A stretch of 45,959 nucleotides of DNA, from the NCBI GenBank assembly GCA_946413245.1, contig CAMKJS010000019.1, positions 1 to 45,959 on the forward strand, given 5' to 3'. Below, in pieces: positions 16,952-24,909 of this stretch (position 1 is its first letter; every line of letters starts with the position of its first letter). Origin of the DNA: an uncultured Clostridia bacterium (GTDB lineage: Bacteria > Bacillota > Clostridia > Christensenellales > Aristaeellaceae). A program made the translations under genes and the position numbers. The notes under the pieces were generated by a model. That model searched no databases, was not told the origin of the DNA, and saw nothing but the letters and a program-made list of their open reading frames with translations.

Positions 16952-17042
16952 TGGCGGAGAGTTAGGGATTTGAACCCTAGGTGAGGTATCACCCCACACA
17001 CGATTTCCAGTCGTGCGCCTTAGACCACTCAGCCAACTCTCC
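16952..17042 (-). tRNA. tRNA-Ser (anticodon GGA)
   Basis: The minus strand folds as a long-variable-arm (class II) tRNA. The acceptor GGAGAGT pairs with ACTCTCC, the anticodon arm reads GCACGACTGGAAATCGTGT with GGA as anticodon, and the TPsiC arm contains GGGTTCAAATCCC. An encoded CCA ends at 16952. The extended variable arm (GGGGTGATACCTCACC) is characteristic of serine tRNAs. Confidence 0.95.
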
Positions 17043-17091
17043 AGGCGGGCTGTTGCTCACTTCGCCTATTATACGGTTTTTTTCCTGTTTG

Positions 17092-17829
17092 TCAAGATGG
17101 TTTTGCCGGGTTTTCGTCGCAAACGGCTTTCAGCTTCCGGATTTCCTCCGGCGTCAGGGAGCGCCAGCGGCCGGCGGGCAGATCCCCCAGGGAGATGGGA
17201 CCGAACTCCACCCGGCGCAGGTGCACCACCTGATGCCCGATGGCCTCGACCATCTTCCGCACCTGGCGGTTCCGCCCCTCATGGATGGACACCAGCAGCA
17301 CCGCTGCGAAGGCTTCCTGGCGCACAAGCCGGACCTTGGCGGGAGAGGTCAGCCTTCCGTCGATCATCACCCCGCGGCGGAGCCTGGCCAGTTCCTCCTC
17401 GGAAATCGTGTTGGATACCTTGACGAGATAAACCTTGCTGATTTCCCGGCTCGGATGCAGCAGGCGGTTCATCATATCCCCGTCGTTGGTCAGCAGCAGC
17501 AGGCCCTCGCTGTCGTAGTCCAGCCGGCCCACCGGAAAGAGGCGGGCGGGAAAATCCCGGAATTTGTCCATCACCGTGGCGCGGCCTTCCGGATCCGACA
17601 CGGTGGTCACCTCTCCGATGGGTTTGTTGTAAGCGATATAGTATTTGGTTTCCTCCGGACGCACGACTTCCCCGTTCACCCGGACCACGTCGGCGCCTTC
17701 CTCTACTTTTACCCCCATTTCCGTGACGGGGACCCCGTTCACGGTCACCTGTCCCTCCGCGATCATCTTTTCGGCGGCCCGCCGGGAGGCGACGCCGCAC
17801 AGGGCCAGGTATTTCTGCAGTCGAATCAT
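17092..17829 (-). CDS. rluB: 23S rRNA pseudouridine synthase RluB-type
   Basis: A 245-residue enzyme of the RsuA/RluB family that converts a uridine of 23S rRNA helix 89 to pseudouridine. An S4-like RNA-binding domain opens the protein (MIRLQKYLALCGVASRRAAE). The catalytic motif is LFPVGRLDYDSEGLLLLTND with the conserved aspartate, and HEGRNRQVRKM is the usual family signature. AGGAGG lies ahead of the ATG. The ATG overlaps the stop of the HAD gene (ATGA), so the two are co-translated. RluB, RluE and RsuA-type enzymes are difficult to separate by eye; the single-domain S4 plus catalytic layout and length fit RluB best. Confidence 0.88.
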   Translation of the reverse strand: MIRLQKYLALCGVASRRAAEKMIAEGQVTVNGVPVTEMGVKVEEGADVVRVNGEVVRPEETKYYIAYNKPIGEVTTVSDPEGRATVMDKFRDFPARLFPVGRLDYDSEGLLLLTNDGDMMNRLLHPSREISKVYLVKVSNTISEEELARLRRGVMIDGRLTSPAKVRLVRQEAFAAVLLVSIHEGRNRQVRKMVEAIGHQVVHLRRVEFGPISLGDLPAGRWRSLTPEEIRKLKAVCDENPAKPS

Positions 17830-18506
17830 GGATTTTCCTCCTGAATGTTCCAGGCGCATACACGGGCGTCGGGATACCGTTCCCGAAGATCGGGACAGGG
17901 GTTGATCAGCGTCTGCGTTCCGGTCAGATCCAGCATGAACCGGTCGGACCAGGAATCGCCGTAGCTTCGGGAATGCTTCCAGTCCGCTTCCAGCCTCCGC
18001 TGCTCCAGCCAGCGCTGAATCCGGACCACCTTTTCCTTCCCCTTGCAGTTGGGACCCAGTTTTCCGGAGTATCGCCCGTCCAGCGACAGGTAAGCATCGG
18101 TGCAGATCATGGCGTCCGCCGGGAGAAACGAAAGGAGCTCCATCATATACAGGGAGACCGAAGCGCTCACGATGACCACCGTGAACCCCTCCGCCCGGCA
18201 CTGCGCCATCTCCCGCAGTGCCTCGGGATAAATACTGGGCAGAACCCGGGCCTGAATATACTCCCGGCAGAACTGCTTCCGCTCCTCCTCGGAAAAGCGT
18301 TTCATAAACGACAGCGCGGATTCCTTGTATTTCGAAGAGGAAGAACGGCGGATCCGCGCCCGCAGATATCCGCCCACACCGGACAGCAGGCGGAAAACCG
18401 AAGCGTTCCCGGTGCGGACCGCATACAGCAGAAAGGATACGATGGAATCGCCCTTCGCGATCGTATTGTCAAAATCGAACAGGGCGAGGCGTATCATCAT
18501 ACTCAT
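17826..18506 (-). CDS. HAD-IB family phosphatase
   Basis: A 226-residue haloacid-dehalogenase-like phosphatase of subfamily IB, related to SerB and to phosphoserine/phosphocholine phosphatases. Motif I is LALFDFDNTIAKGDS with both aspartates, motif II the VVIVSAS serine, motif III a lysine in GPNCKGKEKV, and motif IV SYGDSWSDRFML. The substrate is not readable from the sequence. The start ATG has GAGG about ten bases upstream, and the gene lies 10 bases after proA. It overlaps rluB by 4 bases. Confidence 0.88.
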   Translation of the reverse strand: MSMMIRLALFDFDNTIAKGDSIVSFLLYAVRTGNASVFRLLSGVGGYLRARIRRSSSSKYKESALSFMKRFSEEERKQFCREYIQARVLPSIYPEALREMAQCRAEGFTVVIVSASVSLYMMELLSFLPADAMICTDAYLSLDGRYSGKLGPNCKGKEKVVRIQRWLEQRRLEADWKHSRSYGDSWSDRFMLDLTGTQTLINPCPDLRERYPDARVCAWNIQEENP

Positions 18507-18516
18507 GCGGCTGTCC

Positions 18517-19815
18517 TCAGACCGGGCAGTCGGACGACAGGGGCCGGTGGGTATACTGCCTGTCTCCGCGCTTCATTTCCGCCATGGTCTGGCCGGAACC
18601 CAGCAGCTTGTACTTATAGGTGGTCAGCCCTTCCAGCCCCATGGGACCGCGGGCGTGAATCTTTCCGGTGGCGATCCCCACTTCAGCGCCGAAGCCATAC
18701 ACAAATCCGTCGGAGAAACGGGTAGACACATTCCAGTATACCCCGGAGCTGTCCACGCGGCTCAGGAACGTTTTCGCCGCCTCCTCATCCGCGGTGACGA
18801 TGGCGTCCGTATGATGGGAGCCCAGCCGGTTGATATGCCAGATGGCTTCCTCCAGGGAAGGCACAATCCGGATGGACAGCACGTAATCCAGATATTCTGT
18901 GGACCAGTCCTCCTTCGTGGCAGGATCGCAGCTGATCAGTTCACAGGTCGCAGGGTCCCCCCGCAGGGTGACGCCGGCGTCCCGGAGGGCATCCGCAAGG
19001 CGCGGAAGCAGGGACTGCGCGATATCCTGGTGCACCAGCAGCGTCTCCATGGCGTTGCACACGGACACGTTCTGGGTTTTGCTGTCCACCGCGATGCGCA
19101 CAGCCATATCCGGATCCGCGGCCCGGTCGATATAGACGTGGCAAAGCCCGTCCGCGTGGCCCAGCACGGGGATGCGGCTGTTGTCCATGATATACCGGAC
19201 AAAGGCGTTGCTGCCTCGGGGAATAATCAGATCGATCAGGCGATCCTCCTTCAGCATGGAGGCCACGTCCTCCCGGGTTTCCAGCAGCTGCACGCAGTCC
19301 TCCGGCAGGGAGACCGACGCCAGCGCTTCCCGCAGCGCGGAAGCCAGCTCCCGGTTCGTGAGGAGCGCTTCCCTTCCGCCCTTCAGCAGCACCGCGTTCC
19401 CGCTTTTGATCGCCAGGGATCCGATCTGCACCAGCGCGTCCGGCCGGCTTTCAAAGATGACCCCGATGACCCCGATGGGACAGGTCACCCTGTACAGGTT
19501 CAGCCCTTCGGTAATTTCCGTGGCCAGCGTCGTGGCCCCGATGGGATCCGGCAGCTTCGCCAGGGCTTCCAGCCCGCGGACCACCTGATCCAGCTTTTCC
19601 GGGCCGAACTTCAGCCGCTGCAGCAGCGGCGCGGCCAGGTTTTCCTCCTCCGCGGCCTTTACGTCCTGCGCGTTGGCGGCAAAAATCGCTTCCGACCGGC
19701 TGCGCAGCGCAGCGGCGGATGCCAGCAGCGCGCTGTTCCGCACCTCCGCCGGAGCGACGGAGAGATCATAAAAGGCGTTTCTCGCCCGGAGAGACAGGTC
19801 ATGCAAATCAGCCAT
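18517..19815 (-). CDS. proA: Gamma-glutamyl phosphate reductase
   Basis: A 432-residue NADPH-dependent reductase that turns gamma-glutamyl phosphate into glutamate semialdehyde for proline synthesis. Family signatures are PIGVIGVIFESRPDALVQI, the KGGREA loop, and the catalytic cysteine in TQNVSVCNAMETLLVH. The end, EVGIATGKIHARGPMGLEGL, is near-universal in ProA. AAGGAGG precedes the start at 19815. It ends about 15 residues later than usual (QYTHRPLSSDCPV). ProB is not adjacent. Transcription diverges from smpB, with a TATAAT on the minus strand near 19848. Confidence 0.95.
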   Translation of the reverse strand: MADLHDLSLRARNAFYDLSVAPAEVRNSALLASAAALRSRSEAIFAANAQDVKAAEEENLAAPLLQRLKFGPEKLDQVVRGLEALAKLPDPIGATTLATEITEGLNLYRVTCPIGVIGVIFESRPDALVQIGSLAIKSGNAVLLKGGREALLTNRELASALREALASVSLPEDCVQLLETREDVASMLKEDRLIDLIIPRGSNAFVRYIMDNSRIPVLGHADGLCHVYIDRAADPDMAVRIAVDSKTQNVSVCNAMETLLVHQDIAQSLLPRLADALRDAGVTLRGDPATCELISCDPATKEDWSTEYLDYVLSIRIVPSLEEAIWHINRLGSHHTDAIVTADEEAAKTFLSRVDSSGVYWNVSTRFSDGFVYGFGAEVGIATGKIHARGPMGLEGLTTYKYKLLGSGQTMAEMKRGDRQYTHRPLSSDCPV

Positions 19816-19864
19816 ACAGTCTTCCTCCTTCTTTACGCGCCTGATTATATCAGACAAAAGAAGA

Positions 19865-19894
19865 ATTGAAAAGAGAAAGGAAACGTGATAGAAT
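19865..19894 (+). promoter_or_regulatory. smpB promoter
   Basis: TTGAAA (19865-19870) and TAGAAT (19889-19894) are 18 bases apart, 23 bases before the smpB start. It lies in the divergent proA-smpB intergenic region. Confidence 0.55.
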
Positions 19895-19917
19895 ATCTCC
19901 GGGAGGAATGAACCGCT

Positions 19918-20385
19918 ATGCCGCACCAGAAGGGGATCAAGGTGATCGCACAGAACCGCAAGGCGTTCCACGATTATTTCGTGGAGGAGAAATATGAATG
20001 CGGGCTGGCGCTTTTCGGCACCGAAGTCAAAAGCATCCGGCAGGGGCGCGTGAACCTGAAGGAAAGCTGGGCGCAGATTCGGAAGGGAGAAATCTGGGTC
20101 GAGGGGATGCACGTCAGCCCCTACGAGCAGGGCAATATCTTCAATAAGGATCCGCTTCGGCCCCGGAAGCTGCTGATGCACAAAAGCGAGATCCGGAAGC
20201 TGGACGGGCTGGTCATGCGGCAGGGGTACACCCTGATTCCTCTGGAGCTCTATTTCCGGGAGGGCCGGGTGAAGCTGCAGCTTGGGCTGTGCAAGGGCAA
20301 ACAGGCGCACGACAAGCGGGACAGCATCGCGAAGCGGGATTCCGACCGGGAAATCCGCCGGGCACTTCGGGACAGGCAGAAGTAA
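19918..20385 (+). CDS. smpB: SsrA-binding protein
   Basis: A 155-residue tmRNA-binding protein for trans-translation, which frees stalled ribosomes and tags the unfinished peptide. The family-typical sequences are [38 protein letters not shown], the HVSPYEQGN block and a basic C-terminal helix ([14 protein letters not shown]). GGGAGG precedes the ATG. The tmRNA gene follows 35 bases downstream, so protein and RNA partners are side by side. Confidence 0.97.
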   Translation: MPHQKGIKVIAQNRKAFHDYFVEEKYECGLALFGTEVKSIRQGRVNLKESWAQIRKGEIWVEGMHVSPYEQGNIFNKDPLRPRKLLMHKSEIRKLDGLVMRQGYTLIPLELYFREGRVKLQLGLCKGKQAHDKRDSIAKRDSDREIRRALRDRQK

Positions 20386-20420
20386 CCGGCAGGCATACGG
20401 CAAAATTGTGTCAGGCACTT

Positions 20421-20765
20421 GGGGATGATCCGGTTTCGACGGGGATATCGGAGGTTGGATAAGCGAGCCGCAGACCCTGTACTGCGTATCAACGGGGAAA
20501 AACAAGAACTGACAATAGCAATTTTGCTTTCGCGGCTTAATGCCGCGCGTCGGCCCTGACCGCCTGCGGGTCAGGATCCCGGCGTCATTTCCGCAGGGAA
20601 CGAGCTGCGCTTAAGCTTTGCGGCGCAGTCCGTAATCATGAAGCTACTCTCCGGATCACCTGTCCGCGGGCGGTACGATAGAGGAATTTAAATCACGGAA
20701 TGCGCTCGGAGAAAGTCCTTCTGGCGGATCTTCGGACAGGGGTTCAACTCCCCTCATCTCCACCA
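20421..20765 (+). ncRNA. ssrA: tmRNA (SsrA)
   Basis: The 5' end GGGGATGATCCGGTTTCGAC and the 3' end TTCAACTCCCCTCATCTCCACCA-type segment are classical; the tRNA-like acceptor pairs GGGGATG with CATCTCC and ends in an encoded CCA. The reading frame near 20511-20540 ends FAFAA then TAA; taking GAC as the resume codon gives DNSNFAFAA, which is my inference. GC-rich stems around 20525-20700 fit the pseudoknot part. It directly follows smpB with no terminator between them. Confidence 0.93.
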
Positions 20766-20773
20766 GAAAAAAG

Positions 20774-20803
20774 CCTTGCAGGTCAAAGTCTGCAAGGTTT
20801 TTT
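20774..20803 (+). terminator. tmRNA terminator
   Basis: CCTTGCAG pairs with CTGCAAGG around an eight-base loop, followed by TTTTTT, starting nine bases after the tmRNA 3' end. Confidence 0.85.
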
Positions 20804-20806
20804 CAT

Positions 20807-20835
20807 TTGATAAAAACCAGATAACATGGTATCAT
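20807..20835 (+). promoter_or_regulatory. Promoter of the flavodoxin gene
   Basis: TTGATA (20807-20812) and TATCAT (20830-20835) are 17 bases apart, 37 bases upstream of the ATG at 20873. Confidence 0.55.
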
Positions 20836-20872
20836 AGGCACGTAAAAGAAGCAGACATTCTAAGGAGAGCTC

Positions 20873-21364
20873 ATGTATATGAACACAGCCATCGTCTATT
20901 ATTCCCTGAATGGTAACACCGCCTGGACAGCCGGGAAAATTGCCGCCGGGCTTCATGCGGATGTGATTGAAATCAAGCCGGAAAAGCAATATCCGGACAG
21001 CGGTTTCAGGAAGTTCCTCTGGGGAGGCAAGAGTGCTGTTATGGCGGAAACGCCTGCCTTGCAGCCCTACGACTTCAAGCCGGAAAAGTATGATCAGGTG
21101 ATCTTTGGCTTCCCGGTGTGGGCGGGCAATGTGACACCGCCGCTGCGTACCTTTGTCCGGGACAATCTGGACGGGCTGAAGGGTAAGCGCATCTCGGCTT
21201 TCGCCTGCCAGAGCGGCTCCGGCGCGGAGAAAGCGTTCGGAAAGCTGTCCGAATGCCTCGGACACGTGACCCTGGCAGCCAAGCTTGTCCTCATTGATCC
21301 GAAGGATAAGCCAAAGCCGGACACAGATGAGCGCATCAGGGAATTCTGTATGAAGCTGCAATAA
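20873..21364 (+). CDS. Flavodoxin-like protein
   Basis: A 163-residue flavodoxin-fold protein. The phosphate-binding loop of the FMN site is visible as YYSLNGNTAWTAGKIA near residue 10, and the VIFGFPVWAGNVTPP stretch contributes to the flavin ring site. It is the length of a short-chain flavodoxin with a single domain and no iron-sulfur motif. Such proteins carry electrons or act as NAD(P)H-dependent FMN partners; the partner is unknown. AAGGAG is five bases before the first ATG; a second ATG follows two codons later. The next gene starts about 100 bases downstream on the same strand. Confidence 0.85.
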   Translation: MYMNTAIVYYSLNGNTAWTAGKIAAGLHADVIEIKPEKQYPDSGFRKFLWGGKSAVMAETPALQPYDFKPEKYDQVIFGFPVWAGNVTPPLRTFVRDNLDGLKGKRISAFACQSGSGAEKAFGKLSECLGHVTLAAKLVLIDPKDKPKPDTDERIREFCMKLQ

Positions 21365-21462
21365 ACATTCTTCCATGCTTTCATCGCATGAATCCCCGAA
21401 GGCGGACAATTTTGCACCAGGAAGGAAAATCGTCATGATCAAAAAGAGAGAGGAAGAAAGAA

Positions 21463-22551
21463 ATGAAGCCTGAACTGGAGAAACTCTGCACGGCATTCAT
21501 CGCCAACATGGAGGCAGTGAAGAAAGCATTCCGATGGAATGACAGCGCTGTATATCCCGTCTGTGCCAATATCCTTTGCGCATGCGGATATGACGCGGAC
21601 GCGGAGCGGCTGAAGGAGTGTCGTAAGTGGGTGGAAGAGCAGACCGGGCGCTTTTCCCGCTTCAGAGGAAAGATCCGTCCCATTCTGTGCTGCATGCTGG
21701 CGGTGGCCGACAAGCCGGAGGACAGAATCACCCTGGCTGACGAGTATCACAAATGCCTGAAGCAGGAGTTCAGGGACACAGACTATCTGGCCCTGGCCGC
21801 GCTGCTGCTCTCCGCCTCCGGCGAGGACAGCCGGATTACGGAATGGGCATCGCGCGGGAGAGAGCTGTTCCGCCGAATGGACAAGGAACACCTCTTCCTC
21901 ACGAACAACACCGACAGCGTCTTTGCCCTGATTCTGGCGCTGACAGACAAGACGGATGATGCCCTGATCGTCGACATGGAAGCCTGCTATCGGCTGCTGA
22001 AAACCGAGTTTTCCAGCAGCGGCGATGTGCAGTCCGCCGCCCAGATCCTGGCTGTAGCCGACGGAGAGCCGGATGTGAAGGCCCAGCGCGTGATCGATCT
22101 GTACAACGCCCTGCACGAGGCAGGCGTTGCCTATGGGCACGCCGGTGAACTGGCGCCCCTGGCCGCCCTGTCGCTGACGGATATCCCGATTCCGGTTCTG
22201 GTGGAAGAGATCAGGGAGGCGGATGCTTTCCTGGAAGCGCAGAAGGACTATGGAGGCAAGAGCCCGAAGCGGGAGGAGCGTGCCTTGCAGGCCGCCATGA
22301 TCGTGTCCAACCAGTATGCGGATACAGGGATGGTAAACTCCTCCATGATGACCCATACTCTGGACGTGCTGATCTCCAGCCAGCGGGCCCGTTATATCTC
22401 TCTGACCTTCGAACTGCTGCAGTCTGCTGCGCAGCTCCTGGCCAGGACGAAGGAATCAACAGAAGAGGCAGAAAACAAAACCGGCGGAGAATCAGAACAG
22501 GCGGAGCAGCCGGAAGCGCAGGACGCTTCCGCGATCTCGGACGAACCGTAG
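21463..22551 (+). CDS. DUF4003-like protein
   Basis: A 362-residue soluble protein of mostly helical character with no signal peptide or membrane segment. It resembles DUF4003 proteins, recalled from family layout; I could not confirm this by search. Visible features are a Cys-rich patch near residue 31 (VCANILCACGY), alternating helices with Leu/Ala repeats, and a low-complexity acidic tail ending in SEQAEQPEAQDASAISDEP. The purine-rich GAGGAAGAAAG before the ATG can serve as a ribosome site. A terminator follows. Function unknown. Confidence 0.6.
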   Translation: MKPELEKLCTAFIANMEAVKKAFRWNDSAVYPVCANILCACGYDADAERLKECRKWVEEQTGRFSRFRGKIRPILCCMLAVADKPEDRITLADEYHKCLKQEFRDTDYLALAALLLSASGEDSRITEWASRGRELFRRMDKEHLFLTNNTDSVFALILALTDKTDDALIVDMEACYRLLKTEFSSSGDVQSAAQILAVADGEPDVKAQRVIDLYNALHEAGVAYGHAGELAPLAALSLTDIPIPVLVEEIREADAFLEAQKDYGGKSPKREERALQAAMIVSNQYADTGMVNSSMMTHTLDVLISSQRARYISLTFELLQSAAQLLARTKESTEEAENKTGGESEQAEQPEAQDASAISDEP

Positions 22552-22592
22552 CGGCAGCCCCGCTCCTTTTATACCAATACTGTACACAGCAG

Positions 22593-22618
22593 CCTCGGCA
22601 CAATGCCGGGGTTTTTTT
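22593..22618 (+). terminator. Terminator after the DUF4003-like gene
   Basis: CCTCGGC pairs with GCCGGGG around ACAAT, followed by seven T residues. Confidence 0.85.
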
Positions 22619-22635
22619 ATTCCCGCCCCAGGAGC

Positions 22636-22757
22636 TCATTTTCCCAGATAACGGATGCAAAGCATTGTGATATCGTCGGATTGCTCCGCGCCTGCCGAAT
22701 ATGCCGACACTGTCATCTCAGCACCTCCAGCGCATTGTCAGCGCCTTTTTTTAAGCA
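22636..22757 (-). pseudogene. C-terminal remnant of a PP2C/SpoIIE-type phosphatase
   Basis: The minus strand reads VSAYSAGAEQSDDITMLCI, then RYLGK and a stop at 22636. The GAEQSDDITML-RY block is the closing motif of SpoIIE/RsbU-type PP2C phosphatases, with both metal-binding aspartates. Upstream, GADNALEVLR is in a different frame, so a frameshift separates the two parts. About 40 codons remain of a family normally over 230 residues. The bases up to the neighbouring hydrolase gene at 22895 have one open minus-strand frame ending at 22738 that I cannot identify. Confidence 0.6.
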
Positions 22758-22894
22758 CGGGTACCCCTGAGGCAATGGTTTTCCCTCCGGAAACGCAGGT
22801 ATCATTCCCAGTTCCATGCCATTCACAGGCATACACCTCCGTCACCAATAATCCGGCGGGAACGTTGCTGCAGTCCATTTCATAAACTGCCGAA

Positions 22895-23467
22895 TCAGTA
22901 AGAGAGATTCGGACTCTCCCCCAGTATATACGCCCTGACGATTTTCATCGTTTTCCGTATGGTTTTAATGTCAAAGTCGACATCCCCGGTTTCCAGGGAG
23001 TGATTCGCCTTCTCTGTTTCATATAACGGAATGCCCATCCGGTGACAGGAATTCTCAATTGTCCCGGTGTCTGCCCAGGGATCCGCGGTGCCGTGAAATG
23101 CGATGGCTTCCCTGCCGGCAAACTGAAAGGTCGATTCCACCGGTGTAAAGAATATCTGACGGCACTGCAGGCCGTGACGTTGGGCATACGCGGCACACAC
23201 GACGGTCCCGATGCTTTTGCCGATCAGCAGGATATCTGAATAAAGACTCCAATCGATATCCTTCAGTATCTCTTCGGCCTGCTCTAATGCCATATATGCG
23301 GCCTGCTGCATCTTTTCCGCATTCCCCTTCACACCGGCAGGGAAGCCGGTATACGGAACAGGAACGACATCCCAGCCCAACCCCTTCAGCATCTTCCAGC
23401 TATAGTACAGCAGCGGCTTATCGCAGGTATAGCCGATGCCGGGAAATAAACATGCAATCTTTTTCAT
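22895..23467 (-). CDS. Small alpha/beta-hydrolase fold protein
   Basis: A 190-residue protein. The nucleophile elbow is DILLIGKSIGTVVCAAYA (G-K-S-I-G), an aspartate-bearing strand reads AFHGTADPWADTG, and a histidine in KANHSLETGDVDF could complete the triad. The fold matches short dienelactone-hydrolase-like or esterase-like proteins; substrate unknown. GAGGTG lies about nine bases before the ATG. It lies six bases after the radical-SAM remnant and is on the same strand as GH5 and the YcaO/radical-SAM scar, so it may be the last member of that operon. Confidence 0.75.
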   Translation of the reverse strand: MKKIACLFPGIGYTCDKPLLYYSWKMLKGLGWDVVPVPYTGFPAGVKGNAEKMQQAAYMALEQAEEILKDIDWSLYSDILLIGKSIGTVVCAAYAQRHGLQCRQIFFTPVESTFQFAGREAIAFHGTADPWADTGTIENSCHRMGIPLYETEKANHSLETGDVDFDIKTIRKTMKIVRAYILGESPNLSY

Positions 23468-23473
23468 TGACCG

Positions 23474-24095
23474 CTACACCTCGTTGTTTTGTTGTTGCTC
23501 CGCCTGCCGCAGCGCCCGGGCGCGGTGTCTCACCTCTTCGCGGATCTGCTCCAGGAAGCTGTCGTTGTTGAACACCAGTGCGCAGCATTCACAGGGGAAG
23601 CTGACCAGTTCCGGCACTTCACAGCCCAGTTCCCGCATACGCTGCAGGTACCAGCCGAACCCTTCCTTCAGCATAATATACAGATAATCGTCCGACAGAA
23701 CCCGCTCCTCCAGCTGCGCGAAGGAGATTTCGCGCATATGGCCCAGCCTGACCCTGGGGATCGACGTGCAGTACATCGAGCAGCACAGATAGTAGGATCC
23801 GTCAAACATCAGCGTCGCCAGGCCGTCATAGATGCAGCGGGCGTCCCGCGCCGGAAAGAGCTTCAGACACCGGTCCTCCCCCACCTGTTCCTTTGCCCTG
23901 CCCAGGGGAAACATGGGATGCGCGATGACCCTGGCGGCCCTGTATTCGGCAGGCATCGCCTCCATCGCCTGCTTTCTGTGGTCAGAGCCCCGGATCTCCA
24001 TGATGGAAAGCTCGTTGCGCATGCCCGCTTCCCGGGTGCAGCGCATGGCCGTCTCCAGCGTCCTGAAAGGCACGTATTTCTGATGCTTCCGGTTT
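23474..24095 (-). pseudogene. C-terminal part of a radical-SAM/SPASM-like protein
   Basis: In a frame open from about 24095 to the stop at 23474 the sequence reads KYVPFRTLETAMRC at the beginning, then HPMFPLGRAKEQVGEDRC, CIYDGLATLMFDGSYYLCC and a late CECC. The spaced cysteines (CIYDG, LCCSMY, PCECC) fit an auxiliary iron-sulfur cluster domain of the SPASM kind. The CxxxCxxC motif of the radical-SAM core is absent because the N-terminal half is missing. It begins within a few bases of the point where the YcaO gene is cut, in a different frame. Confidence 0.7.
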
Positions 24096-24885
24096 CCCGG
24101 TCTGTCAGGGCCGCGGCCGCCACAGGAAGGCCCATGCCACAGGAGGCGTCCATAATTCGCAGGTCGAACCGCCCGCTTTCCCGGATTCCCCGTACGGCGC
24201 CGGCCGGCACCGGCCAGCCGGCAAATTCCCTGTCCGGGATTACCGGCGGCGTCAGCCTCTCCCGCAGGATTTTTGCCATGGCGTACCGCTCGGCGATTTC
24301 GCTCAGTCCCTGCACCAGCGCTTCCTGCTTCGTGTTCCCGGCACAGCAGCCGTTGGTGAAATAGTACGCCCGCAGGATGTTCTCCGGCAGGTATTCCTCT
24401 TTGCCGTCCCTGAGCCTGACAAACGGGACGGCCGCGATCCGGCCGTCCCCGTCAGCGTCGAAGTCCCAAAGGTCCAGATACAGATCGGCGTCCGGGGGCA
24501 GGAAATCGTAGCCGCCGTCCGTGCGGCGGATCTGCCGCAGCGTCTTCTCCAGCAGCCCGCCGCCGAGGGTTTTCACTTCCTCCCGGGTCAGCTTTTTGCT
24601 GCCCGGCATGGATGAAAGCCGTTCCGGCAGCAGATATCCCGTCTGCAGCCTTTCCATAAATTCCGCGTAGCCGCCGGCCCGGGCGAACGCCCTGTCCGTC
24701 CCCTTGCCGTTCTGCCCGATGTCTGTTCCCCGGATCGTCACGCGCACCGAGCAGATAGCCCCCACGCCGGAATCGTACCATTTCTCTTGGGTTTCGATGC
24801 CGTGCGCCTTCAGGATGCGCAGAATCCTCTCCGCGGTTTCTTCCGGCGCGCAGGCTTTGTATTTGGTGCTGTATGCATTGCTCAT
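24096..24885 (-). pseudogene. N-terminal part of a YcaO-family cyclodehydratase-like protein
   Basis: The gene starts at an ATG (24885) with GGAG in place and is intact for about 265 codons. YcaO features are SVRVTIRGTDIGQNGKG, GGYAEFMERLQTGYLLP and the ATP-site helix NTKQEALVQGLSEIAERYAM. The protein reads normally through ASCGMGLPVAAAALTDRETG and then leaves the family sequence at about 24095; in the original frame the following residues are non-family (GRWRRPCAAPGKRAC). YcaO enzymes activate peptide backbones with ATP, typically in peptide natural product pathways. The catalytic C-terminal part is gone. It begins 24 bases after the GH5 stop. Confidence 0.75.
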
Positions 24886-24909
24886 TTCAGGTCTCCGCGG
24901 CGTTCCCCG

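Noticed and set aside
20385-20421. Separate promoter for ssrA
   Set aside because: No recognisable -10/-35 pair in the 35 bases after smpB; cotranscription from the smpB promoter is simpler.
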